DNA of 64,000 bases from Pseudomonadota bacterium (GCA_017860615.1 JAGDMU010000020.1:1-64000), one strand, 5' to 3'. Shown: positions 17,771-27,198, numbered from the stretch's first letter. Numbers and translations: made by a program. The notes: generated by a model not told the origin, from the sequence alone.

Positions 17771-18919
17771 TTCCACCTCTTTTTCAAACATATACTTAAA
17801 TTCACTTCCTTTTTTCTCTTCTGAGTGCACTTCAATCACAATGCCATATTTATCGCAAATACTTTTTACAATACTAAGTCCAATTCCAAACCCACCTTTA
17901 TAGATATCACCTCTGTAGTGACGTTCAAAAATTTTAGAAATTTCTTTGATACCAACACCTTGATCTTTTACGCTCAAAAAAAGTCCGTCTTCTTTAACTC
18001 TTAATTGTACTTCAACGGTTGTTTGTGGAGGAGAGTATTTAATAGCATTGGTAATATTATTGTCGATAATGCGCTGTAATTCAATACGGTTGATGCGCAC
18101 AAAGTGCTCAGGCTCTATGTCGGCGATAATGGTAATCTCCTTTGAGGAGCTCAGTGCTTCAAAATACGCAATTCGATCTTCCAAAAACGTTGAAAAATTC
18201 AGGATTTCTGTCGAATAGGTAATCGTTTTATTTTTGATGAGGTATTCAAGATCATCATACAGCGTTGAGAGCGTTGAAAGCGCTGCAAGGGTACGACTAA
18301 GACGTTTATCTTTATACTTTTTGACTAGCCCTTCGATGTTGAGTTGCATAATACCCAGGGGTGTTTTAAGTTCATGCATGACATCGGTGAAAAAGAGGTT
18401 CATACGTGTTGATGTCTCAATGTAGGGTTTGAGTAAAAGTTTAAGAAGAAGATACGAAAAGATGAGCATACCCAGTAATACCACACCAATAATCACTAAA
18501 ACATCAAAAATCACTTGCGAATGGGATATCTCTTTTTGTACCACCAAAAACTTGGCATGTAAAGCATTGGGTGAGAGGGGGTATTTGTAAAAAAGAGACG
18601 TATCGTTTTTGACAAATTCATCGCTAAAGGTAGGAATAGGCTCATCAATCAGGGAAAAAACAATGTGATTGTTCGCATCTAAAAGAGCACTTTTAAAGAT
18701 GATAGAGCGTGGAAATAAAAAGGTTTTTTGTAGCGGTAAAATCCCTTGAATCGCTGTTTCGACCTCTTTAGCGTAGGTGCGTAATTGCACCTCTTGGTTG
18801 ACTTGGCTAAGGCGCAATGAGACGGAGAGATAATTCAGAATGGGAAATGAGACCAACAAAAGCGTTAAAAAGGTAAGAATAATGGCGAAAATAAACGCAT
18901 TCTTCGTCTCACTTTTCAA
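17765..18919 (-). CDS. Sensor histidine kinase, sulfur-cluster system 1
   Basis: An inner-membrane kinase of 384 aa with hydrophobic segments near 10-32 and 140-165 flanking a short periplasmic loop. The H-box is M-H-E-L-K-T-P-L-G near residue 185, followed by N-box N-N-I-T-N-A-I-K-Y, and G-boxes D-Q-G-V-G-I and G-G-F-G-I-G-L. It overlaps the response regulator gene by 11 bp. Together with the regulator and the periplasmic sensor gene it forms a three-gene set paralogous to 35600-38281. The short periplasmic loop suggests that ligand sensing is delegated to the separate sensor protein. That is inference. Confidence 0.9.
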   Translation of the reverse strand: MKSETKNAFIFAIILTFLTLLLVSFPILNYLSVSLRLSQVNQEVQLRTYAKEVETAIQGILPLQKTFLFPRSIIFKSALLDANNHIVFSLIDEPIPTFSDEFVKNDTSLFYKYPLSPNALHAKFLVVQKEISHSQVIFDVLVIIGVVLLGMLIFSYLLLKLLLKPYIETSTRMNLFFTDVMHELKTPLGIMQLNIEGLVKKYKDKRLSRTLAALSTLSTLYDDLEYLIKNKTITYSTEILNFSTFLEDRIAYFEALSSSKEITIIADIEPEHFVRINRIELQRIIDNNITNAIKYSPPQTTVEVQLRVKEDGLFLSVKDQGVGIKEISKIFERHYRGDIYKGGFGIGLSIVKSICDKYGIVIEVHSEEKKGSEFKYMFEKEVEL

Positions 18920-19568
18920 TTTTGTATCCTATGCCTTTGGCGGTGATGATGAAATCTTTATCGGTTTTATCCCGTAATTTTTTGATAAGCATTCGTATAT
19001 CGTTATCTCCAACCTCTTTGCCTTCCCAGACGTATTCGTGAATCAGCTCCGTTGAGATAAAATTGCCTCTGTTTTTGACCAATACAAAGAGCAATTTTTG
19101 CTCATACTTACTCAAATTGACATGCATAGTTTCATACCAGAGACTTTGGTCATCGCTGTGGTAAGAGAAGCCGCAAGGAAGAGGAATGACATCCAATGTG
19201 GTATGTAAATGATAGCTCTTAAGTGTTTGTGAAACACGGTATTGTAGCTCTTTAAGCGAAAAAGGTTTGCGTAAGTAGTCGTTGCATCCAAGCTCATACC
19301 CTAAGGATAGGTTGTTGATGTCGGTGAGTGAGGTAATAAAAATAATCGGAAGGTCTAACTTGGCTTTACGAATCTCTTTGAGAATTTCGTAGCCATCCAT
19401 ATGAGGAACTCGAATATCCAAAAGAGCCAGATGATACTGTTTTTCAAAGAGTGCATCTAATGCGTTTAGTCCATCATCGAAGGCATCGACTTCGTAGCCC
19501 ATCTCTTCAAGAGATTCTTTGATGCTCTCATTATAGGTATAGTCATCTTCAAGGAGTAAAATCTTCAT
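18909..19568 (-). CDS. OmpR-type response regulator, system 1
   Basis: A cytosolic transcription regulator of 219 aa. The receiver domain has acidic residues L-E-D-D, the phosphorylated Asp in L-A-L-L-D-I-R, the S/T in I-T-S, and K in R-K-P-F. The C-terminal half is a winged helix. I chose the ATG at 19568. A longer frame from 19700 would add 44 residues that belong to the upstream sensor gene in another frame. The ATG overlaps the sensor stop codon by four bases. Its nearest paralogue is the regulator at 35600, and its likely targets include tsdA and the psr operon (see the direct repeats at 20570 and 24825). Confidence 0.9.
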   Translation of the reverse strand: MKILLLEDDYTYNESIKESLEEMGYEVDAFDDGLNALDALFEKQYHLALLDIRVPHMDGYEILKEIRKAKLDLPIIFITSLTDINNLSLGYELGCNDYLRKPFSLKELQYRVSQTLKSYHLHTTLDVIPLPCGFSYHSDDQSLWYETMHVNLSKYEQKLLFVLVKNRGNFISTELIHEYVWEGKEVGDNDIRMLIKKLRDKTDKDFIITAKGIGYKIEK

Positions 19569-20512
19569 CGAATGAGTACCTCTTGTGTTGCAGAGCTTTG
19601 AATGGCAGGTTCTAGCGTTTTCACATGTAAAGGGGCTGCGCGAGGAGCCAGTGAAGCTCGAAGGAGCAAAGACTCTTTTAAGAGAGATTCTCCAAACCAA
19701 ATACCAATGTACCCTACCTGTTTTGCTTCAATGTCAAAGAGTGGCGTAAAGCCAAAAAGAGCGCCATTGGAGCGTGCGAAGCCTTGTTGCATCAAAGGTG
19801 TTGAGACAATCGAGATAAACGAATTAACACACCCCGTAGGGCAGCTATTACTTACGATAACATATCCATCAATTTGCGGAAGCTCTTTCATCCATTCACC
19901 AATGTCCAATAACGCTTTATCCATTAAAATGACAAAGTTAATCTTTTTGGCACTTAGTTTTTGCGCTACTTCATCGAAACTGATAATAATCTCTAAAGAG
20001 CCTATAAACTCATTTTTATCAAAAATTGGACAGAGTGCTTTGATATTAAGGCGTTTGCCTAGTTCAATGGCTACGAGAGGTGTTTTGGTCTGTTGAAGTA
20101 GCGCAATGCCTTTGCGAAACGTGGAGAGATCATCGCCATAGTCTTCAAAATCCCAACTGCGCACATACGCTTTGGCATCTTTCGTGTGCAACTGGACTTC
20201 AAGGTTTTCAATGTGGAGATACGCTTTGAGCTTTGGAATTTCATGCTGTAATGTTTCAAAAAGGTGTTTACGATCATTTTTAACATAGCCCATTTTAAGG
20301 GCTTCATTTTGCGAAAGAATGAGCGCAATGCTAAGAGCGAGTTGTTTTTCATGGGAAATCAGCTCTTGGGTAAGGCTTAGCACACTCTCCACACTGTTTT
20401 TAGCATCTTCGATATAAAGGTTGTGGTTGGCGCGATAAATTAAAAAGCCAAGGGTGAGCATCGCAATGAAAAAGAGTCCGATAAGAAGGGCAAACGCACG
20501 AAAATTTTTGAT
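19565..20512 (-). CDS. Membrane-anchored periplasmic sensor protein, system 1
   Basis: A Cache-like sensor with no kinase domain, paralogous to the protein at 37433: both share H-T-K-D, R-x-W-D and D-D-L-S-T-F-R motifs and a conserved I-G-x-x-E-x-x-x-x-F segment. The first ATG (20461) falls in the middle of the N-terminal membrane helix. The frame continues upstream to code for the rest of that helix and a basic start. The best start there is ATC at 20512, six bases after AAAAGGAG. Full length would be 315 aa. A C-P-T-G-C pair lies in the membrane-distal domain and is absent from the paralogue. It probably feeds a periplasmic signal to the adjacent kinase. Confidence 0.72.
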   Translation of the reverse strand: MKNFRAFALLIGLFFIAMLTLGFLIYRANHNLYIEDAKNSVESVLSLTQELISHEKQLALSIALILSQNEALKMGYVKNDRKHLFETLQHEIPKLKAYLHIENLEVQLHTKDAKAYVRSWDFEDYGDDLSTFRKGIALLQQTKTPLVAIELGKRLNIKALCPIFDKNEFIGSLEIIISFDEVAQKLSAKKINFVILMDKALLDIGEWMKELPQIDGYVIVSNSCPTGCVNSFISIVSTPLMQQGFARSNGALFGFTPLFDIEAKQVGYIGIWFGESLLKESLLLRASLAPRAAPLHVKTLEPAIQSSATQEVLIR

Positions 20513-20569
20513 GAGAGCTCCTTTTACCTGTAAAGCATTGCCAAATTATACCTTAAATGCCAAGCAGAG

Positions 20570-20588
20570 AAATTGACGGTAAATTGAC
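20570..20588 (+). promoter_or_regulatory. Direct repeats, candidate regulator site before tsdA
   Basis: AAATTGAC occurs twice, at 20570-20577 and 20581-20588, exactly 11 bp apart, one helical turn. OmpR-family regulators commonly bind such tandem repeats near the -35 position. The second copy includes TTGACA, so the site overlaps a possible -35 box. The divergently coded OmpR-type regulator at 18909 is the obvious candidate. A comparable pair lies before psrA at 24825. Confidence 0.5.
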
Positions 20589-20633
20589 ACAAGAGGAATA
20601 TCATAGTGCTAGAAATTATTTTAAGGAGGCATT

Positions 20634-21629
20634 ATGAAATTGGATTCAATGATGCGTTTTGCGCTGATTGTATCGTGTGCAAGCGGGCTTTTTGCACTTG
20701 ATGTTGCAGAGCTTGGTAAACGTTCTGATAGGGGATTTAAACCTGTTGTTGTCAAAGATTGGAAAGCACCCGATGAGAGTACGCTTCCCAATAATCTCTT
20801 TGGTGATACTGTACGTTATGGTAAAGCGTTGGTGAGTGAGACCTATAAATATATCGGCCCTGAAGTTGCTGATAAAAAGATGCGTTATGCAGGTAATAAT
20901 CTTGCCTGTGCTTCCTGTCACCAAGAAGCGGGTACTAAAAAATACTCAGCCCCCTTTATGGCAACCTTTGCTAACTTTCCACAATACCGCAACCGTGATG
21001 AAACCATCGGAAGTATCGAAGGACGTGTGAACGGTTGTATGGAACGCAGTATGAATGGTAAGCCTCTGCCTGAAGATGGCAAAGAGATGCGCGCGATCGT
21101 AACCTATATGTTTTGGCTAGGACAGGGTGTTCCATTGGGTGCAAAAGTGGAAGGTGCTGAGTTTCCTCAAGTCAATCGTAAGATGATTATGAGCCAAGCG
21201 GCTGATCCTATTAAAGGTGCTAAAGTCTATGCAGAACATTGTGCGTCATGCCATGGTGTGAATGGCGAAGGTGTGAAACGTGAAGGCAAAGCCAATGGCT
21301 ATGAGTTCCCACCACTTTGGGGAAAAGACACGTACAACACAGGGGCTGGTATGTACAGAGTCATTCGCGCGGCAGATTGGATAGTTGCCAACATGCCTTT
21401 AGGTGCGGATAACCATAACCGTGTTTTAACCGACGAACAAGCCTATAATGTTGCAGCGTATATCAATAACTACGATAAACCACGCGATGTCAAAGCAAAC
21501 CGTGAGAAAGATTTTCCTGATTTGAAAATGAAAGTACCTGATAGTGATGTTGGACCATACGATGATGGCAAAACCCGTCACCAACATAAATTTGGCCCTT
21601 ATCAAGGGATTATTATTCCTGCAAAATAG
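20634..21629 (+). CDS. tsdA: TsdA-type diheme cytochrome c (thiosulfate dehydrogenase / tetrathionate reductase family)
   Basis: A periplasmic diheme cytochrome of 331 aa with a signal peptide (about 1-21) and two heme motifs, C-A-S-C-H at 92-96 and C-A-S-C-H at 203-207. The context around heme 1 (A-G-T, then A-P-F, then F-P-Q-Y-R-x-R-D) and R-V-N-G-C-M-E-R-S-M-N-G-K are typical of TsdA, which interconverts thiosulfate and tetrathionate. In C. jejuni the homologue works mainly as a tetrathionate reductase; direction here is unknown. AAGGAGG lies five bases before the ATG. It is monocistronic, closed by a hairpin at 21641, and diverges from the sensor/regulator set. Confidence 0.85.
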   Translation: MKLDSMMRFALIVSCASGLFALDVAELGKRSDRGFKPVVVKDWKAPDESTLPNNLFGDTVRYGKALVSETYKYIGPEVADKKMRYAGNNLACASCHQEAGTKKYSAPFMATFANFPQYRNRDETIGSIEGRVNGCMERSMNGKPLPEDGKEMRAIVTYMFWLGQGVPLGAKVEGAEFPQVNRKMIMSQAADPIKGAKVYAEHCASCHGVNGEGVKREGKANGYEFPPLWGKDTYNTGAGMYRVIRAADWIVANMPLGADNHNRVLTDEQAYNVAAYINNYDKPRDVKANREKDFPDLKMKVPDSDVGPYDDGKTRHQHKFGPYQGIIIPAK

Positions 21630-21640
21630 TTGCATATATG

Positions 21641-21671
21641 AAGTGGCAAACCCCGATTTTGCCACTTTTTT
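21641..21671 (+). terminator. Rho-independent terminator of tsdA
   Basis: A perfect 10-bp stem, AAGTGGCAAA / TTTGCCACTT, with a 7-base loop and a T-run lies 12 bp after the tsdA stop codon. Confidence 0.85.
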
Positions 21672-21705
21672 ACTGTAAAATTTGAAAAAAATAGAGGTTG
21701 ACTAA

Positions 21706-22734
21706 GTGGCATTTAGCAAAACAAACCGTCCGTATACGCTCAAAGGTCTTTTCTGTGTAGCTTTCATTGCAGCTGTTGCGTATGGTATTTCTGAATTTTC
21801 ATTTTTTAAACATCTTGCGATTTCACCTTTGGTGATTGGTATAGCCCTTGGAATGGTTTATGCCAACACCTACCGTGCGTCTTTTCCCAAAGAATGGGAG
21901 AGAGGTATTTTATTTTCCACCAAAAACTTACTGCGCTTAGGCATTGTGCTGTATGGGTTTCGTATCACGTTTATGCAGATTCAAAGTGTGGGGCTCTCTG
22001 GTTTTGTGGCAAGTGTATTGATTGTGATTTTAACCCTTTTGATAGGATATAGCATTGGGGTCAAGGTATTTAAATTAGACCCTGAAATTGCACTGCTTAC
22101 CAGTGCAGGAAGTGCCATTTGTGGGGCAGCTGCGGTTTTGGCCACTGAGGGCGTTTTAAAAAATGAGTCCTACAAAAGTGCCGTAGCGGTAGGAACGGTT
22201 GTCCTCTTTGGTACACTTTCTATGTTTTTATATCCTATTGTGTATCAGTTAGGGTGGATTCCTTTAGGACTTGGGGATGAAGGGCTTTATGTGGGCGCAA
22301 CGCTTCATGAAGTAGCACAAGTCGTAGGGGCAGGAAGTGCCATCAGTGAGGAAGTTGCCAATAATGCTGTGATTGTCAAAATGATTCGTGTGATGTTGCT
22401 TGTTCCGTTTTTGTTGATTTTGGGTTATAGTTTAACACGTTCTAAAAAGAGTACAGCACACGATAAGCAGATGGTTATTCCATGGTTTGCTATTTTTTTT
22501 ATTATCGTTGCAGGCTTTAACTCATTTCATTTTTTACCTGAGGAAGTGATCTCTGGTATTAATATTGCCGATACCTTCATTTTAACCATGGCAATGAGTG
22601 CCCTTGGTATGGAGACTTCACTCTCAAAATTTAAGGGTGTGGGCGGTAAAGCAATGCTTTTAGCACTTATCTTATTTGTCTGGCTCATCGTAGGTGGTTT
22701 TTTCATTGTCAAAGGATGTAGCTTTTATCTCTAA
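21706..22734 (+). CDS. YeiH/UPF0324 family membrane protein
   Basis: An integral inner-membrane protein of 342 aa with about ten hydrophobic segments. It shows the family motifs L-R-L-G-I-V-L-Y-G-F-R and S-A-G-S-A-I-C-G-A-A-A followed by a H-E-V-A-Q-V-V-G-A-G segment. Family members are annotated as putative sulfate or anion exporters, but the substrate is not established. Its place right after tsdA makes a sulfur oxyanion plausible; that is inference. The start is GTG with TAGAGG eight bases upstream. Confidence 0.85.
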   Translation: MAFSKTNRPYTLKGLFCVAFIAAVAYGISEFSFFKHLAISPLVIGIALGMVYANTYRASFPKEWERGILFSTKNLLRLGIVLYGFRITFMQIQSVGLSGFVASVLIVILTLLIGYSIGVKVFKLDPEIALLTSAGSAICGAAAVLATEGVLKNESYKSAVAVGTVVLFGTLSMFLYPIVYQLGWIPLGLGDEGLYVGATLHEVAQVVGAGSAISEEVANNAVIVKMIRVMLLVPFLLILGYSLTRSKKSTAHDKQMVIPWFAIFFIIVAGFNSFHFLPEEVISGINIADTFILTMAMSALGMETSLSKFKGVGGKAMLLALILFVWLIVGGFFIVKGCSFYL

Positions 22735-22757
22735 ACTCTTTATTTAAAAATCTCTTC

Positions 22758-22763
22758 TATAAT
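22758..22763 (+). promoter_or_regulatory. -10 box for ygbA-like gene
   Basis: TATAAT lies 25 bp before the ATG at 22789 in a 54-bp gap. It would drive the YgbA-type gene and the radical SAM fusion gene that abuts it. Confidence 0.5.
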
Positions 22764-22788
22764 AGATAAAAAATTTAAAGAGTTTACA

Positions 22789-23136
22789 ATGAATAAAGAA
22801 AAACTAGTCACAGACACTCAAACCTTACACCGTTTTATTCAACTTCACTGTGATAAAAAGCATCAAGATGTTCCTAAAAAAAAAGGCATTTTGGAGGTGA
22901 GTTTTCAAGAAGAAGATTTATGCTCCCTTCCTTATCATGTGTGTGAGGAGTGTGAAACACTTTTTATCTACGCGTATGGCAGACTCAAAAATTGTCCGCA
23001 TGAGCATAAGCCAAGCTGTCGTAAATGCCCTGATCCTTGTTACGAAAAGCCGATGTGGACGAAGATGGCTAAAGTCATGAGTTATAGTGGGATGCACCTA
23101 GGACTTACTAAAATACGTAAGCTCTTTTCCAAATAA
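22789..23136 (+). CDS. YgbA-type (nitrous oxide-stimulated promoter) family protein
   Basis: A 115-aa cysteine-rich protein. The pattern H-V-C-E-E-C-E-T-L-F-x-Y-A-Y-G-R-L-x-x-C-P followed by C-R-K-C-P-x-P-C-Y identifies the YgbA_NO family, linked to nitric-oxide-induced regulons in enterobacteria. Nine cysteines, six of them in paired C-x-x-C or C-x-x-x-C spacing, suggest a metal or Fe-S site. Its molecular role is not established. The stop codon shares its last base with the first base of the following radical SAM gene, so the two are probably co-translated. Confidence 0.82.
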   Translation: MNKEKLVTDTQTLHRFIQLHCDKKHQDVPKKKGILEVSFQEEDLCSLPYHVCEECETLFIYAYGRLKNCPHEHKPSCRKCPDPCYEKPMWTKMAKVMSYSGMHLGLTKIRKLFSK

Positions 23137-24806
23137 TGCTACCCTACCTTAGCCACAAAGCCTACATGCAAAGCAGGTATGGCGAAGCACTTTTTAGCAT
23201 TCCCGCCAATCTTGAATTTGGCTGTCCCAACCGTACAAAAGAGGGCAGTGGTGGGTGCTCTTTTTGCCCAGAACACGGCGCTCGTGCTGCTCAAATCGCA
23301 GATGCCAAGAGTGTGGAAGAGCAGATCGAAAAAGCGCTTACTTTTGCTAAAAGGCGCTACAAAGCCTCTTCGTTTGCGCTCTACATTCAAGCTTATACTG
23401 GAACCTTTGCTTCATTAGTGAAACAAAAAGAGGCCTATGAAAAATTGCTATCACTCTATCCGTTTCGTGCATTGCATATTGGCACGCGTCCTGATTGCCT
23501 CACTTTGGGAACTCTGGAATACTTGCGCGAACTGGATCAAAAAATTGATGTGGTGGTTGAACTTGGGGTTCAAAGTCTGCATGATGTTAGTTTGGAGCAG
23601 ATAAACCGAGGGCATGATGCGGCCTGTTCGCTTGAAGCAATCAGACGCTTACATGCGTATGGTTTAAAAGCCTATGCGCATCTCATTGTTGGTTTACCGC
23701 ATGAAACCCCTGCTATGTGGAAAGAAAGTGTTCAAGGCTTAGTCGATGCAGGCATTGATGGTATCAAATTTCACAACCTTCACATCATTCAAAATACCGA
23801 TTTGGCACGTGAGTATGCCAAAAATCCGTTTGCCCTTTTGAGCGAATACGAATATGCCGAAGCGCTCATGGAATTGTTGCGCACTATTCCTTCGTACATC
23901 CCTATTTTACGGCTTGCAACTGATACCCCTGATCACGAGTTGATTGCACCACAATGGCATATGGCAAAAGGTCAGTTTGGAGAGTATGTTGCCCAAAGTA
24001 TGCGTTATCGCGGGATCACGCAAGGCGATTTGGTTGAGAACCCCTGTGAACAAAGCGATGAAATGCCACTCAAAATTGATTTAAAAGATGGCAGTGTGAC
24101 TTTGTGGAATGAGTCGTATCGTGACTACTACCATCCCAAAGCAGGGGCTTACAAACAAGCTAACGAACTGTTTCTTGAAACATCAGACCTTAAAGCACGT
24201 CTTGAAAAAAGCGATGTGAATCTTTTAGAGATTGGTTTTGGAATGGGGTATAACACATTTAAAGCCTTAGCTTTAGCCCAAACATTAGCCAAGAACAGGT
24301 TACATGTAAAAGCGATTGATCATGATCGAATGCTTTTAAAACAGAGTATGCCAATTGTTCCAGAGCCTTTGCATGTAAAGATGTTAGAGGCTCTTTTTAT
24401 GGGGAATCATTACCATGATACTTTTGCGAGGGTAGAATTTTTAAATGCTGAAGCGCGTTATGCGGTGACACTTTTGGAAGAGCCATTTGATGTGATTTTT
24501 TTAGATCCCTTTATTGAAAGTAATAACGCCTCACTCGTAACCGTAGAATTTTTTGGAAAGTTACGTAAACTCTTAAAAGAAGATGGCATATTGGTCGCTT
24601 CTACGTCTTTACAAGCGGTGCAAGATGGGCTGATATTAGCGGGGTTTGAAGTATACCTAGCCAATGATACAAAGAGCGATATAAAGGGCATCGTAGCAAC
24701 ACTTTCTTCGTCACCTTCTTTACCTATCAAAGAACCTTACCGCGATCCATATGGGATATACAGTGATAAACAAATCGAAACACTGCATCAAAAATCGTCT
24801 TACTAA
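23136..24806 (+). CDS. YhcC/YtqA-type radical SAM protein fused to an MnmC-like methyltransferase
   Basis: A 556-aa two-domain protein. Residues about 1-310 are a TIGR01212-type radical SAM domain with P-N-R-T-K-E-G-S-G-G-C-S-F-C and the cluster cysteines in C-x(n)-C-x-x-C. Residues about 320-540 resemble the C-terminal methyltransferase of MnmC (DUF752): D-G-S-V-T-L-W, Y-R-D-x-Y-H-P-K-A-G-A, the SAM loop L-E-I-G-F-G-M-G-Y-N, and L-D-P-F near the active site. MnmC-type enzymes methylate wobble uridine of tRNA. The fusion implies that both halves act on the same tRNA modification pathway. The gene starts one base inside the previous stop codon. Confidence 0.85.
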   Translation: MLPYLSHKAYMQSRYGEALFSIPANLEFGCPNRTKEGSGGCSFCPEHGARAAQIADAKSVEEQIEKALTFAKRRYKASSFALYIQAYTGTFASLVKQKEAYEKLLSLYPFRALHIGTRPDCLTLGTLEYLRELDQKIDVVVELGVQSLHDVSLEQINRGHDAACSLEAIRRLHAYGLKAYAHLIVGLPHETPAMWKESVQGLVDAGIDGIKFHNLHIIQNTDLAREYAKNPFALLSEYEYAEALMELLRTIPSYIPILRLATDTPDHELIAPQWHMAKGQFGEYVAQSMRYRGITQGDLVENPCEQSDEMPLKIDLKDGSVTLWNESYRDYYHPKAGAYKQANELFLETSDLKARLEKSDVNLLEIGFGMGYNTFKALALAQTLAKNRLHVKAIDHDRMLLKQSMPIVPEPLHVKMLEALFMGNHYHDTFARVEFLNAEARYAVTLLEEPFDVIFLDPFIESNNASLVTVEFFGKLRKLLKEDGILVASTSLQAVQDGLILAGFEVYLANDTKSDIKGIVATLSSSPSLPIKEPYRDPYGIYSDKQIETLHQKSSY

Positions 24807-24824
24807 ATTTAAATTTAACACAAT

Positions 24825-24845
24825 AATTTACATAAAATTTACATA
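24825..24845 (+). promoter_or_regulatory. Direct repeats, candidate regulator site before psrA
   Basis: AATTTACATA occurs at 24825-24834 and again at 24836-24845, an exact 11-bp period. The second copy contains TTTACA, placed 18 bp before CATACT (24862-24867), which could be a -35/-10 pair. The layout resembles the AAATTGAC pair before tsdA and suggests control by the same class of regulator. An inverted repeat CTAAGAT / ATCTTAG (24852-24858 and 24871-24877) lies between this site and the start codon. Confidence 0.5.
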
Positions 24846-24891
24846 GGAGGACTAAGATAGTCATACTTAAATCTTAGATAAAGGATAAAAG

Positions 24892-27183
24892 ATGACTCAA
24901 ATGCTTAGTCGAAGAGGATTTTTAAAACTCTCTTCTACCGCCGCCGCAGTTGCGAGTCTCTCCTCGATACCAGGAACTCTGGGGGCTATCGAAGAGAGCA
25001 AAAAGCAATACAAAGGCACTACGAAGTTTACACCGAGTATTTGTGAGATGTGTACGAGTTCCTGTACCATTGAAGCGCGTGTGGAAGATGGAAAAGGGAT
25101 GTTTATTCGCGGTAATCCAGCGGATAAAAGTAGAGGCGGTAAAGTCTGTGCTCGTGGTAGTGCAGGATTTAATCAGTTATACGATCCACAACGTTTGGTT
25201 AAACCTATTATGCGTGTGGGTGAGCGTGGTGAAGGAAAGTGGAAAGAGGTCAGTTGGGACGAAGCATACACTTTCATTGCTACCAAGCTTGAAGAGATCA
25301 AACAAAAACATGGTGCACATACGGTTGCCTTTACAGCACGTAGTGGTTGGACAAAAACATGGTTCCACCATTTAGCACAAGCCTATGGTTCACACAATCT
25401 TTTTGGTCATGAGGCAACCTGTCCATTGGCATATGGTATGGCGGGTAAAGATGTGTTTGGAGCAGCGGCAAACCGTGATTTTTCCAAAGCAAAATACATT
25501 ATCAATATGGGACATAACTTCTTTGAAGGTATCGTTATCTCTTATGCACGTCAAATGATGGACGCACTGAACAATGGTGCAAAATTGGTGACATTAGAGC
25601 CAAGACTTTCTACCATGGCTGCAAAATCAACCGAGTGGCACGCGATTAAACCAGGACATGATCTTCCATTTGTTTTAGCGTTTATTCACACACTGATTCA
25701 TGAGAATCTTTACGACAAAAAATTTGTTGAAAAATACTGCGAAGGTTTTGAGGAACTCAAAGCAAGCGTTGCGGAGTATACTCCTGAAAAAATGGCAACG
25801 GAATGTGATATCCCTGCTGATACGATTAAGCGTTTAGCGCGTGAATTTGCTAAAGCCGCTCCAAAAGCAATCTTTGATTTTGGTCACAGAGTTACCTTTA
25901 CGCCACAAGAGTTAGAGTTACGACGTGCTATGATGATCATCAATGCGCTTGTGGGTGCTGTTGAGAAAGATGGTGGGTATTATCTCTCCAAAGGAGCGGA
26001 TTATTACAATCAATTTATTGGCGAGGGTGATCCAAAAGCCTTTAAACTCAAAAAACCAAAAACACCAGCGTATCCAAAAGTAGAAGTACCTAGAATTGAT
26101 CGCATTGGTGAGAAAGACAGTGAATTTTTCCTTGCTGGAAAAGGTGAAGGTATTGTCACATTAATTCCTCATGCAACACTCAATGAACTACCTGGTGTTG
26201 GCTATAAGCTACACGGTTGGTTTGTTGCACGTAACAACCCTGTCATGACACAGTCTAATATGGAAAATGTCATCAAAGCGCTTAAAGCGATGGATTTAGT
26301 GGTTGTGTATGATATTCAAGTTTCCGATACCGCATGGTTTGCTGATGTCGTTCTCCCCGATACAACGTATCTTGAGAGAGATGAAGAGTTTACAGCCAGT
26401 GGTAGCAAAAACCCTAGTTATGGAGTCGGTCGTCAAAAAGTGGTAGAGCCTATTGGGGAGAGCCGACCGCCATGGAGAGTGGCTAAGGAACTGGGTGAAA
26501 AAATGGGCTTAGGTGCTTACTTCCCATACAAAGACATCGAAGATTACCGCTTACAACAAGTGGGAGACAACATCGACCTTCTTGCAAAACTTAAAGCAAC
26601 AGGCAGTGCGAGCTTTGGTGTGCCTTTGATGCTTCAAGAGAAAAAGAGTGTGGCTGAATTTGTCAAAAAATTCCCAAGTGCAGCGTCAAAAGTGAACGAA
26701 GAGGGAACGATTGATTTTCCTCAAAAAATTCAACTCTTTAGTAAAAAGCTTCAAGAGGTCTCTCAAAAAGGAGGTCTTAGCTATGAATCTTTCAAATACA
26801 AAGAGACAGATGAGCTTTATCTCATCAATGGTAAATCAGCCGTCCGTAGTAATTCACACAATGGCAATAATCTCTGGTTAAATAACCTTTTAGATGATGC
26901 AGCAGTATGGATTCATCCAAAAACTGCTGAACGCCTTGGTATTAAAAATGGCGACAAAGTAGAAGTCTACAACAAGTTCAGCACCCAAAAAGGCAAAGCG
27001 CTTATCACCAAAGGTGTAAGAGAAGACACCCTCTTTGCTTACTTTGGTTTTGGTCATGTCAGTAAAGAGCTCAAACGTGCCTATGGAAAAGGCATTAACA
27101 GTAATGCGCTTTATTCGCCTTTGGTTTCGCCAAACTCAGGTATGAACCTGCATGTTGTTGGCGCTAAAGTTAGAAAAGCGTAA
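24892..27183 (+). CDS. psrA: Psr/Phs-type molybdopterin oxidoreductase catalytic subunit
   Basis: The periplasmic catalytic subunit of a polysulfide- or thiosulfate-reductase-type enzyme, 763 aa. It begins with a twin-arginine signal, S-R-R-G-F-L-K. The [4Fe-4S] site cysteines are 51, 54, 58 and 86, and Cys177 in H-E-A-T-C-P-L-A is the expected Mo ligand. The bis-MGD fold is complete to the C-terminus. It is followed at 15 bp by the Fe-S subunit and then the NrfD-type membrane subunit, the standard psrABC/phsABC order. Substrate (polysulfide, thiosulfate, tetrathionate or other) cannot be settled from sequence. The ATG is preceded by AAAGGATAAAAG. Confidence 0.92.
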   Translation: MTQMLSRRGFLKLSSTAAAVASLSSIPGTLGAIEESKKQYKGTTKFTPSICEMCTSSCTIEARVEDGKGMFIRGNPADKSRGGKVCARGSAGFNQLYDPQRLVKPIMRVGERGEGKWKEVSWDEAYTFIATKLEEIKQKHGAHTVAFTARSGWTKTWFHHLAQAYGSHNLFGHEATCPLAYGMAGKDVFGAAANRDFSKAKYIINMGHNFFEGIVISYARQMMDALNNGAKLVTLEPRLSTMAAKSTEWHAIKPGHDLPFVLAFIHTLIHENLYDKKFVEKYCEGFEELKASVAEYTPEKMATECDIPADTIKRLAREFAKAAPKAIFDFGHRVTFTPQELELRRAMMIINALVGAVEKDGGYYLSKGADYYNQFIGEGDPKAFKLKKPKTPAYPKVEVPRIDRIGEKDSEFFLAGKGEGIVTLIPHATLNELPGVGYKLHGWFVARNNPVMTQSNMENVIKALKAMDLVVVYDIQVSDTAWFADVVLPDTTYLERDEEFTASGSKNPSYGVGRQKVVEPIGESRPPWRVAKELGEKMGLGAYFPYKDIEDYRLQQVGDNIDLLAKLKATGSASFGVPLMLQEKKSVAEFVKKFPSAASKVNEEGTIDFPQKIQLFSKKLQEVSQKGGLSYESFKYKETDELYLINGKSAVRSNSHNGNNLWLNNLLDDAAVWIHPKTAERLGIKNGDKVEVYNKFSTQKGKALITKGVREDTLFAYFGFGHVSKELKRAYGKGINSNALYSPLVSPNSGMNLHVVGAKVRKA

Positions 27184-27198
27184 GGGGAGGAGAAAACA

